From Fimenecus sp045655645 (GTDB taxonomy: Bacteria > Bacillota > Clostridia > Oscillospirales > Acutalibacteraceae), in contig JAZOPS010000043.1 of the NCBI GenBank assembly GCA_045655645.1, forward strand, positions 1-39,829: a stretch of 39,829 bases of DNA. Reading direction: 5' to 3'. The translations under genes were made by a program, and so were the position numbers. This document shows positions 15,697 through 23,014 of the stretch, in pieces (position 1 is the stretch's first letter; each line of letters opens with the position of its first letter). The notes below the pieces were generated by a model. That model was not told the DNA's origin. It saw nothing but the letters and a program-made list of their open reading frames with translations, and made no database searches.

Positions 15697-16794
15697 ATGA
15701 ACTTAAATCTCAGAAAAAAAGAAGATTGTATGTTTGATATGATTTCACTTGGTGAAATTATGCTTCGTCTTGACCCAGGTGAAGGCAGAATTAAAACTGC
15801 TCGTTCATTCCGTGCTTGGGAAGGTGGCGGTGAATATAATGTTGCTCGTGGTCTTCGTCGTTGTTTCGGTATGAAAACTGCAGTTGTAACAGCGTTTGCT
15901 GATAACGAAGTTGGTCGTCTTCTTGAAGACTTCATTATGCAGGGTGGCGTTGATACATCACTCATCAAATGGGTTAAATATGACGGTATCGGCAGAACAG
16001 TAAGAAATGGTCTTAACTTCACAGAACGCGGCTACGGTATCCGTGGCGCTGTTGGTGTTTCTGACCGTGGTAATACAGCAGTTGCACAGCTTAAAGCAGG
16101 GGACATTGACTGGGATTATATTTTCGGCACACTTGGTGTTCGTTGGCTTCATACAGGTGGTATTTTCGCAGCACTTTCAGAGTCAACTGCAGAAGTAGCA
16201 ATCGAAGCAGTTAAAACAGCAAAGAAATACGGCACAATCGTATCTTATGACCTTAACTACCGTCCATCTCTTTGGAATGATATAGGTGGTAAAGCAAAGG
16301 CACAAGAAGTTAATAAAGAAATCGCAAAATATATTGATGTTATGATTGGTAACGAAGAAGATTTCACAGCTTGTCTTGGCTTTGAAATTGAAGGTAACGA
16401 CGAAAATCTTAAAGAACTCAATATTGAGGGTTACTATAAGATGCTTGAAGAAGTTGTTAAGGTTTATCCAAACTTTAAAGTTATCGCAACAACTCTTCGT
16501 ACAGTTAAAACAGCAACAGTTAATGACTGGTCTGCAATCTGCTATGCTGACGGTAAGGTTCATAAGGGACTTGAACTTCCAGGTCTTGAAATTCTTGACC
16601 GTGTTGGTGGTGGCGACTCATTTGCATCAGGTCTTATTTACGGACTCATGACAACAGAAGATGCACAGACAGCAGTTAACTACGGCGTTGCTCACGGTGC
16701 ACTTGCAATGACAACACCGGGTGATACATCAATGGCATCACTTAAGGAAGTAGAGAACATCGTTAAAGGCTCAGGCGCTCGTGTGCAGAGATAA
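15697..16794 (+). CDS. kdgK: 2-keto-3-deoxygluconate kinase, PfkB family
   Basis: The kinase (365 aa) phosphorylates 2-keto-3-deoxygluconate to KDPG using ATP. PfkB features are EGGGEYNVARGL near the N-terminus for sugar binding and DRVGGGDSFASG (301-312) with catalytic D307; this DRVGGGDSF variant of the DTxGAGD signature is common in KDG kinases of Clostridia. At 365 aa it is longer than the usual 310-340. It begins at ATG 15697 behind GGAGG (15684-15688), 15 nt after uxuB. An in-frame Met at residue 12 would give a tidier N-terminus but has no clear ribosome site. Pathway place: after UxuA, before Eda. Confidence 0.93.
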   Translation: MNLNLRKKEDCMFDMISLGEIMLRLDPGEGRIKTARSFRAWEGGGEYNVARGLRRCFGMKTAVVTAFADNEVGRLLEDFIMQGGVDTSLIKWVKYDGIGRTVRNGLNFTERGYGIRGAVGVSDRGNTAVAQLKAGDIDWDYIFGTLGVRWLHTGGIFAALSESTAEVAIEAVKTAKKYGTIVSYDLNYRPSLWNDIGGKAKAQEVNKEIAKYIDVMIGNEEDFTACLGFEIEGNDENLKELNIEGYYKMLEEVVKVYPNFKVIATTLRTVKTATVNDWSAICYADGKVHKGLELPGLEILDRVGGGDSFASGLIYGLMTTEDAQTAVNYGVAHGALAMTTPGDTSMASLKEVENIVKGSGARVQR

Positions 16795-16806
16795 GGAGAA
16801 TTAATT

Positions 16807-17463
16807 ATGGATAAAGAAAAAATCATTACCCGAATTCAGGACTGTGGTATCGTAGCAGTTGTTCGTGCTGAAACAGTTGACCAAGCTATCAGAATTACTG
16901 ATGCTTGTATCGAAGGTGGCGTTGCTGCTATTGAGCTTACATTCACAGTTCCACATGCTGACAAGGTTATTGAAGAACTTGCAAAGAGATATACACCAGA
17001 AGAGATTATCCTTGGTGCAGGCACAGTTCTTGACGCAGCAACTGCAAGAATTGCTATGCTTTCAGGTGCTGAATATATCGTAAGCCCTGCTCTTGATATT
17101 GAAACACTCAAACTTTGTAACCGTTACAGAGTTCCAATGATGCCCGGTATCATGACAGTTCGTGAAGGCTTACTTGCTATGGAAAATGGTGCAGATATTC
17201 TCAAGGTTTTCCCAGCTGACCTTTTCGGACCAAAGATTATCAAAGATATCAAGGGACCAATTCCTTATGCTAAGATGATGCCAACAGGTGGCGTTGATGC
17301 TGATAACGTTGGTGAATGGATTAAAGCTGGTGCTGTTGCGGTTGGTGCAGGCTCATCACTTACAGCAGGTGCAAAGACAGGCGACTACAAGAAGATTACT
17401 GAAACAGGTAAGCGTTTTGTAGAAAACATCAAGATTGCTAGAGCGGAAATAGCAAATAAATAA
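16807..17463 (+). CDS. eda: KHG/KDPG aldolase Eda
   Basis: The aldolase (218 aa) splits KDPG into pyruvate and glyceraldehyde-3-phosphate, ending the uronate pathway. It is a class I enzyme: K133 in ILKVFPADLFG forms the Schiff base and E43 in AIELTFTVP is the catalytic Glu. Other family segments are GAGTV (70-74), SPALD and PTGGV (159-163) for phosphate binding. It starts behind AAGGAG, 12 nt after kdgK, and is followed by a strong terminator, so it closes the operon. Confidence 0.96.
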   Translation: MDKEKIITRIQDCGIVAVVRAETVDQAIRITDACIEGGVAAIELTFTVPHADKVIEELAKRYTPEEIILGAGTVLDAATARIAMLSGAEYIVSPALDIETLKLCNRYRVPMMPGIMTVREGLLAMENGADILKVFPADLFGPKIIKDIKGPIPYAKMMPTGGVDADNVGEWIKAGAVAVGAGSSLTAGAKTGDYKKITETGKRFVENIKIARAEIANK

Positions 17464-17472
17464 TAATGATAG

Positions 17473-17505
17473 GGTGGGGGCTTGCTCCCACCATTTGTTT
17501 TTCTT
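17473..17505 (+). terminator. Terminator of the uronate operon
   Basis: GGTGGGGG (17473-17480), loop CTTG, CTCCCACC (17485-17492) with one G-T pair, then a T-rich run. Its tail overlaps the next promoter. Confidence 0.88.
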
Positions 17506-17532
17506 GATATTTTCATATAATAATGTTAAAAT
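17504..17532 (+). promoter_or_regulatory. Predicted promoter of the LRR/dockerin gene
   Basis: TTGATA (17504-17509), a 17-nt spacer and TAAAAT (17527-17532) with TGT as extended -10. Confidence 0.6.
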
Positions 17533-17563
17533 ACTCACATAATAATGAAAGGACGGTGCAAAA

Positions 17564-19015
17564 ATGAAAAAATCAATATCAATATTGCTTTCTATCGTAA
17601 TAATTTTATGTGTTTTCACATCTGCTTTACCGTCTTTTGCGTTATCATATAACAATTTCACTTATGAAATAGTTGATGAAAATGTGATTATTACAAAATA
17701 CACAGGCTCTGAAGCAACGGTTTTAGTTCCATCACAAATTGACGGTTTAAATGTCCAGACAATCGGTGAAAATGCTTTTAAGGATAATAAGACAATCACA
17801 AGCGTAACTGTCAGTTCAGGTGTCAAAGATATTGGTGCAAGCACATTTGAAAACTGTACATCCCTTGCAACAATTTCTTTGCCCGATACGATAACCCATA
17901 TTGGTGAAAAGGCAATTTATAACACCGCGTATTATAATAATAAGTCCAACTGGAAGCCTAAAAATACCGCAGGTGGAAATTCAACAGATTCTTGGATTAG
18001 CTGGGAAGATATAGGCGCACCGGTGTTAGATTATTTATATCTTGATAAAAATCTTATTGAAATTGAATTGGTTGGCATTTATTCTATTAAATCAGGTACT
18101 CGCGTTATAGCCGACGGCGCATTCAAGGGGAACGATGGCGCAACTTCAGTGACCTTACCTACATCAATAATGACAATTGGCTCCAATTGCTTTGAAGGTT
18201 GCTCAAGTTTGACAAAAATAAAGAATCTTAATTTAGTTATAAATGTGGGTGACGAAGCATTTAAAGATTGTGTGTCTCTTGAAGAAATCAACCTTTCTGA
18301 CAATGCACAGTTTAACGCAACCGTGTTTTATAACACAGGCTATTATAATAATCCTGATAATTGGCGTGGTAATGCTCTTTATTATAATGATAAAGTAATC
18401 GGTGTTAACGAAAGCTGTGACACGGTTGAAATAAAAGATGGCGCAACAGAAATTATCAGCGGTGCATTGCTTGATAAAACTGCGATAATTCCCGTTTCTG
18501 TTACAAAAATTTCAGATACGGCGTTTACAGATAGTTCAAAAGTGACGATTTTGGGATATTCAAATTCTTATGCAAAAGAATTTGCAAATGCAAATCAAAT
18601 AAAGTTTATCGCTATAGATTCATTTGAAAAATGCGATTTGAATTTTGATGGAATAATTGATAGCAAAGACTATGAAATAATCTGTAAAATCAGCACAACT
18701 CAAAAAGTCCAAACTGATTTGATGACTTATCTTGGCGATTTGGATAACGATGGCGCAGTGGATGGATTTGATGCCATTATTCTCGATTTAATCAACAAGG
18801 GTATGCCGCCATCACTTGAAAAAGGTGATGTAAATGGTGATGGAAGAATTGACATAATAGATTATGATTTGTTAGTGGCAATTGTAACAATTCAAGAAAA
18901 GGTAACAGATAATATTATGTTTAACCGTTGCGATATAAATGAAGATGGCGCAATCGATGCTTTTGATGTGGTTTATCTTGACTTGTATCTGAATAATTTA
19001 ATGCCAATAATATAA
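17564..19015 (+). CDS. Secreted BspA-like LRR protein with two C-terminal dockerins
   Basis: The protein (483 aa) has a signal peptide (about 1-26, MKKSISILLSIVIILCVF and an Ala-containing exit) and a cap segment TYEIVDENVIITKYTG that also opens each block of the giant protein at 23015. LRR_5/BspA-type repeats follow (AFKDN, TFENC, AFKGN, CFEGC, AFKDC), with two YNTGYYNN-type insertions. The C-terminus has four calcium loops in two pairs: DLNFDG + DLDNDG, then DVNGDG + DINEDG, each pair with the spacing of one type I dockerin. It is expected on the surface or docked to a cohesin scaffold; no cohesin lies in the window. Ligand unknown. It starts at ATG 17564 behind GAAAGGACGG. Confidence 0.88.
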   Translation: MKKSISILLSIVIILCVFTSALPSFALSYNNFTYEIVDENVIITKYTGSEATVLVPSQIDGLNVQTIGENAFKDNKTITSVTVSSGVKDIGASTFENCTSLATISLPDTITHIGEKAIYNTAYYNNKSNWKPKNTAGGNSTDSWISWEDIGAPVLDYLYLDKNLIEIELVGIYSIKSGTRVIADGAFKGNDGATSVTLPTSIMTIGSNCFEGCSSLTKIKNLNLVINVGDEAFKDCVSLEEINLSDNAQFNATVFYNTGYYNNPDNWRGNALYYNDKVIGVNESCDTVEIKDGATEIISGALLDKTAIIPVSVTKISDTAFTDSSKVTILGYSNSYAKEFANANQIKFIAIDSFEKCDLNFDGIIDSKDYEIICKISTTQKVQTDLMTYLGDLDNDGAVDGFDAIILDLINKGMPPSLEKGDVNGDGRIDIIDYDLLVAIVTIQEKVTDNIMFNRCDINEDGAIDAFDVVYLDLYLNNLMPII

Positions 19016-19049
19016 AATGCAAGGAAAATGCTTAAAAGTTGCATTTTTC
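19014..19049 (+). terminator. Likely terminator just after the LRR/dockerin gene
   Basis: AAAATGCAA (19014-19022) pairs with TTGCATTTT (19039-19047) around a 16-nt loop, followed by T residues. It starts within the stop region of the gene. Confidence 0.6.
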
Positions 19050-19114
19050 GACATTGGAAAGGTAAAAAACATTAGAATTTGCAAGTTGTGTTTGTAAAAG
19101 TTTCACAAAGTTGT

Positions 19115-19152
19115 AAAAACGGATTGTTAAACGCTTGACAATCCGTTTTTTT
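19115..19152 (+). terminator. Second terminator, overlapping the next promoter
   Basis: A 13-bp perfect stem, AAAAACGGATTGT (19115-19127) with ACAATCCGTTTTT (19138-19150), has a 10-nt loop and a T tract to 19152. The -35 box TTGACA of the pyrophosphatase gene lies across its loop and 3' arm. Confidence 0.8.
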
Positions 19153-19162
19153 GTAATATAAT
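19135..19162 (+). promoter_or_regulatory. Predicted promoter of the pyrophosphatase gene
   Basis: TTGACA (19135-19140), a 16-nt spacer and TATAAT (19157-19162). A second TATAAT follows at 19165-19170. Confidence 0.75.
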
Positions 19163-19204
19163 GTTATAATAAATTAATAACATATAGAAAAGGTGGACGA
19201 TAGT

Positions 19205-21286
19205 GTGGAAAAACTTTTGATTTTACTCACATTTTTAGGTTCTGTTATTGCCCTCGCATTTGCCGCATTGACAGCAAAAAAAGTTCTCGGATTCTCTGAG
19301 GGAACAGAAAAAATGCAAAAAATCTCACAATCAATAAGAAAGGGTGCTAATGCATATCTTAAAAGACAGTATTCTGTTGTTTTGGTATTCTTCGGCGGAA
19401 TGTTTGTTGTCCTTTGCATTATGGCGGCGCTTGGCTTCTTGACTTGGTTTGTTCCTTTTGCATTCATTACAGGTGGTTTCTTCTCAGCTCTTTCAGGCTT
19501 TGTTGGAATGAAAATCGCAACTCTTTCAAATGCAAGAACTGCAAATGCTTGCCGTGAAGGTCTTAACCGCGGTCTTCGTGTAGCATTCTCTGCAGGTTCG
19601 GTTATGGGCTTTACTGTTGTTGGTCTTGGTCTTCTTGATATTTCAGTATGGTTCTTCTTACTTAAATTTGTATTTAATCTCTCACCAGCAGATATCACAA
19701 GCGCAATGCTCACATTTGGTATGGGTGCATCTTCAATGGCTCTCTTTGCTCGTGTAGGTGGTGGTATCTTCACAAAGGCTGCTGACGTTGGTGCAGACCT
19801 TGTTGGTAAAGTTGAAGCAGGAATCCCAGAAGACGACCCAAGAAACCCTGCTGTTATCGCAGACAATGTTGGTGACAATGTTGGTGACGTTGCAGGTATG
19901 GGTGCAGACCTTTATGAATCTTATGTAAGTTCGGTTATCTCTGCTTCTGCTCTTGGTGTTTCTGCTTTTGCGGGTGACGTTAAAGCAATGGCAGTTCCAA
20001 TGATTCTTGCTGCAATTGGTATCTTGATGTCAATTATTGGTACATTCTTCGTTCGCACAGGCGAAAGCATTGACCAAAAACAATTACTTAAAGCTCTCAG
20101 CCGTGGTACAAATCTTAGTGCAGTTGGTATTGCAATTGTTGCTCTTCCTGTTGTATGGTTGGTGCTCGGTAAAGCAAACCTTGGTCTTTATGTTGCAATC
20201 GTTTCAGGTCTTATTGCAGGTGTGCTTATCGGTCAGTCAACTGAATTCTTCACATCTGACACATATAAGCCAACAAAGAAACTTGCAAGCACATCTGAAA
20301 CAGGCTCAGCAACAATTATTATCGGTGGTCTTGGTCTTGGCATGAAATCAACAGCTGTTCCAATTGTAATCATTGCAATCAGCGTTCTCGTTTCATATTT
20401 CATCTCAGGTGGTAGCGAAAGTGCTGCAAGAGGTCTTTATGGTATTGCTCTTTCAGCTGTTGGTATGCTCTCAACTCTTGGAATTACTCTTGCAACTGAT
20501 GCTTATGGTCCTGTTGCTGATAATGCCGGTGGTATTGCTGAAATGGCAGGTCTTGAACCTGAAGTAAGAGAAAGAACAGACGCTCTTGACTCACTTGGTA
20601 ACACAACTGCTGCAACAGGTAAAGGTTTCGCAATCGGTTCAGCAGCGCTTACAGCACTTGCACTTGTTGCATCTTATGTTGACAAGATTAAGAGTATTGA
20701 CCCAACAGCAGATTTGACTTTTGATATTGTTAACCCTGTTGTTCTTATCGGTCTTTTCATCGGTGGATGTCTTCCATTCGTATTCGCAGCACTCACAATG
20801 GACTCAGTTGGTAAGGCTGCACAGAGCGTTGTTAAAGAAGTTCGTCGTCAGTTCAAAGAAATCAAAGGTCTTATGGAAGGCGAAGCAGAACCAGATTATG
20901 CATCTTGCGTTGACCTTTGCACAAAAGCAAGTCTTCGTGAAATGGTACTTCCAACAGTTGTTGCAATTGCAGTTCCTGTAGTTGTTGGTCTTGTTCTCGG
21001 TTATAAAGGCGTTGTTGGTATGCTTGCAGGTGCAACTGTATCAGGTTTCTTGATGGCAATCTTTATGTCAAACTCAGGTGGCGCTTGGGACAATGCAAAG
21101 AAATATATTGAATCAGGTGTTCACGGTGGTAAGGGTAGCGACCAGCATAAAGCAGCCGTTGTAGGTGACACAGTTGGTGACCCATTCAAAGATACATCAG
21201 GTCCTGCAATTAACATTCTTATCAAACTTCTCTCAATGGTATCAATCGTATTTGCAGCACTTGTTGTAAACTGCAGTATTCTTTAA
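19205..21286 (+). CDS. hppA: Membrane-bound ion-translocating pyrophosphatase, K+-dependent type
   Basis: The enzyme (693 aa, about 16 hydrophobic segments) couples PPi hydrolysis to H+ or Na+ export. Active-site signatures are DVGADLVGKVE, DNVGDNVGDVAGMGADL and, at the C-terminus, GDTVGDPFKDTSGP. In GNTTAATGKG the Ala (A469) and Gly (G472) correspond to A460 and G463 of the Carboxydothermus enzyme, where K+-independent forms have Lys and Thr; this marks it as K+-dependent. H+ versus Na+ pumping is not settled here. Start choice: AGGTGG (19191-19196) is 8 nt before GTG 19205; an in-frame GTG at 19193 overlaps that site. A single-gene unit by its own promoter and terminator. Confidence 0.95.
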   Translation: MEKLLILLTFLGSVIALAFAALTAKKVLGFSEGTEKMQKISQSIRKGANAYLKRQYSVVLVFFGGMFVVLCIMAALGFLTWFVPFAFITGGFFSALSGFVGMKIATLSNARTANACREGLNRGLRVAFSAGSVMGFTVVGLGLLDISVWFFLLKFVFNLSPADITSAMLTFGMGASSMALFARVGGGIFTKAADVGADLVGKVEAGIPEDDPRNPAVIADNVGDNVGDVAGMGADLYESYVSSVISASALGVSAFAGDVKAMAVPMILAAIGILMSIIGTFFVRTGESIDQKQLLKALSRGTNLSAVGIAIVALPVVWLVLGKANLGLYVAIVSGLIAGVLIGQSTEFFTSDTYKPTKKLASTSETGSATIIIGGLGLGMKSTAVPIVIIAISVLVSYFISGGSESAARGLYGIALSAVGMLSTLGITLATDAYGPVADNAGGIAEMAGLEPEVRERTDALDSLGNTTAATGKGFAIGSAALTALALVASYVDKIKSIDPTADLTFDIVNPVVLIGLFIGGCLPFVFAALTMDSVGKAAQSVVKEVRRQFKEIKGLMEGEAEPDYASCVDLCTKASLREMVLPTVVAIAVPVVVGLVLGYKGVVGMLAGATVSGFLMAIFMSNSGGAWDNAKKYIESGVHGGKGSDQHKAAVVGDTVGDPFKDTSGPAINILIKLLSMVSIVFAALVVNCSIL

Positions 21287-21304
21287 TTTAAGACAAAAAA
21301 TTAG

Positions 21305-21340
21305 CCCCACAGAGCGAATTCTCTGTGGGGTTATTTTTTT
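21305..21340. terminator. Bidirectional terminator between convergent genes
   Basis: CCCCACAGAG (21305-21314) pairs with CTCTGTGGGG (21321-21330), loop CGAATT. A T tract follows on the plus strand and an A tract precedes it, serving the minus-strand gene. Confidence 0.9.
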
Positions 21341-22784
21341 ATGCGTTTTCGTTAATTTCTGCTTTTGCTCTGCGCTCTTGGAGTTCTTTTTCAACCTGTG
21401 CTTTTTGTTCAGGGGTATATTTGATTAAGAGTAATGGGATGATATAGAGCACTGCTGCAATAGCAGGAGTAAGCATTGTGAGTGGCCAAATCCAGTTTTC
21501 AAAAGCCTGACTCTGTGTGCCAAGATAAACTGCACCTTCAACATCTTCAACTGCAACATAACCGAGAAGACTGAGTGAGAATGTTGCAAGAGCACCTGTC
21601 ACACCACTTGAAATCTTGGTGAAGAATGTCTGCATAGCGAAGGTAACACCTTCTGTGCGCTTGCCTGTTTTCCATTCCATATAGTCAACGCTATCACAGA
21701 AGAGTGAAGTCTGTGCAATACTTGCTGCACCTGATGGAATTGAGCAGATAGCCATAATAATCATACCAATAAGAATGTTGTTACCTTCAAATCCAATAAT
21801 CCACGCAAGAACTTTGCCGACTATTGTGCAAATCTGAATGAATATGAGAAGATTTCTGTAACCGCCAAATTTTACTTTAAGTTTATCCGCAAAAATCATA
21901 CCCAAGAAACTTGGTGCATAAGTAATTGCGCCATAAACAGTTGTGAGTGTAAGTGGTCCGAGAACAAAACCCGCAACTGAAATTTCAGGCATCTTGTATT
22001 TGAAGAAGTATGTAACAAGACTATTGCCAAATGCAAGTGAGCCGAAAAGGTTTGAAAGTGTAATGAGCATAAGCATCTTGTTCTGGAAAAGAAGTTTGAA
22101 ACATTCAATAATTGATGTTTGCTGTTGGTCCGGCTCCACAAGACGAACTCTTTCTTGTGCTTTATGGCATTTTGCGCTGACAAGCGCACCGCCAAGACCG
22201 AAGATTGCTGCAAATAAAACTGTCATAAGAGCCAATGAATTGCCTGACTGTTTTGCAACAATTTCCATAATCATTGGAATGCATGCACTGAAAATACCAT
22301 AGAAAATTGAACCGATTGTACGAGCCATCTGAACAAATTTATCACGCTCGTTTGAGTTTGGAGTAACAACTGCTGTCATACCCCAGATAGCAACATCCTG
22401 CAAGGTGTAACTGATATCCCAACAGAGATACATAATTACAAAATAACCCATTCTAAGCCACAAAAGGTTTTCGTCAGTTGAGAATACGAAGAAAATCAAT
22501 ACTGTAAAAACACCAACGGGTACGGGTGTGTATTTAAGAAGTGGTCGAAGTTTTTCGCCATTTTTGAAACGGTGACGGTCAACAAGAGAACCAACAATAG
22601 GGTCGTTAACACCGTCCCAAACTTTCATCAGAATAAGAAGCACAGCAACATAATGAGCAGGAAACTGCGCAATATCCGTCAAAAAGTATTGAAAGAACGA
22701 AGCACCAATAAAGCAATAAACAACATTTTGCCCCGCAAGACCGGTCATGAAACTTCGTCTTTCTTTTTTAGCAATATAGTTCAA
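21339..22784 (-). CDS. GPH-family sugar:cation symporter 2
   Basis: The protein (481 aa, typical family length) is a second MelB-like transporter with about twelve membrane segments. The signature WDGVNDPIVGSLVDR is followed by a long basic loop; the exact RxxxGRxRP of symporter 1 is replaced by FKNGEKLRP. It probably imports a glycoside with a cation; substrate unknown, and no enzyme gene adjoins it. Start choice: AGGGGGA (22797-22791) is 6 nt before TTG 22784, whereas ATG 22802 lies upstream of that site. It is transcribed alone and convergent to the pyrophosphatase gene. Confidence 0.85.
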   Translation of the reverse strand: MNYIAKKERRSFMTGLAGQNVVYCFIGASFFQYFLTDIAQFPAHYVAVLLILMKVWDGVNDPIVGSLVDRHRFKNGEKLRPLLKYTPVPVGVFTVLIFFVFSTDENLLWLRMGYFVIMYLCWDISYTLQDVAIWGMTAVVTPNSNERDKFVQMARTIGSIFYGIFSACIPMIMEIVAKQSGNSLALMTVLFAAIFGLGGALVSAKCHKAQERVRLVEPDQQQTSIIECFKLLFQNKMLMLITLSNLFGSLAFGNSLVTYFFKYKMPEISVAGFVLGPLTLTTVYGAITYAPSFLGMIFADKLKVKFGGYRNLLIFIQICTIVGKVLAWIIGFEGNNILIGMIIMAICSIPSGAASIAQTSLFCDSVDYMEWKTGKRTEGVTFAMQTFFTKISSGVTGALATFSLSLLGYVAVEDVEGAVYLGTQSQAFENWIWPLTMLTPAIAAVLYIIPLLLIKYTPEQKAQVEKELQERRAKAEINENA

Positions 22785-22821
22785 AAGAAATCCCCCTAAC
22801 ATTAAATTTGATTACATTTTA

Positions 22822-22850
22822 ATTATACACCATAAATAGATAAGAAACAA
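22822..22850 (-). promoter_or_regulatory. Predicted promoter of symporter 2
   Basis: On the minus strand TTGTTT (22850-22845), 17-nt spacer and TATAAT (22827-22822). Confidence 0.6.
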
Positions 22851-22951
22851 TTCGCGAAAAGTTATAAATTTTAGGTAATAATTTGGTTATCTTGCAGTAG
22901 GAGGACGATACCATTTGTTCCGTAAATTGACCATAATATTTGGCATTTTGG

Positions 22952-22980
22952 TTGACAAAGAATTTATGAAAGCATATAAT
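22952..22980 (+). promoter_or_regulatory. Consensus sigma-A promoter of the giant LRR gene
   Basis: TTGACA (22952-22957), exactly 17 nt, then TATAAT (22975-22980): a full consensus match, implying strong transcription. Confidence 0.85.
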
Positions 22981-23014
22981 TGAATATGTATAAATATATC
23001 CTGGGGGCGTATGT

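Noticed and set aside
19174..19878. Antisense ORF (234 codons) opposite the pyrophosphatase
   Set aside because: It lies across a highly conserved enzyme, is rich in Pro, Thr and Arg from complementary codons, and has no ribosome site.
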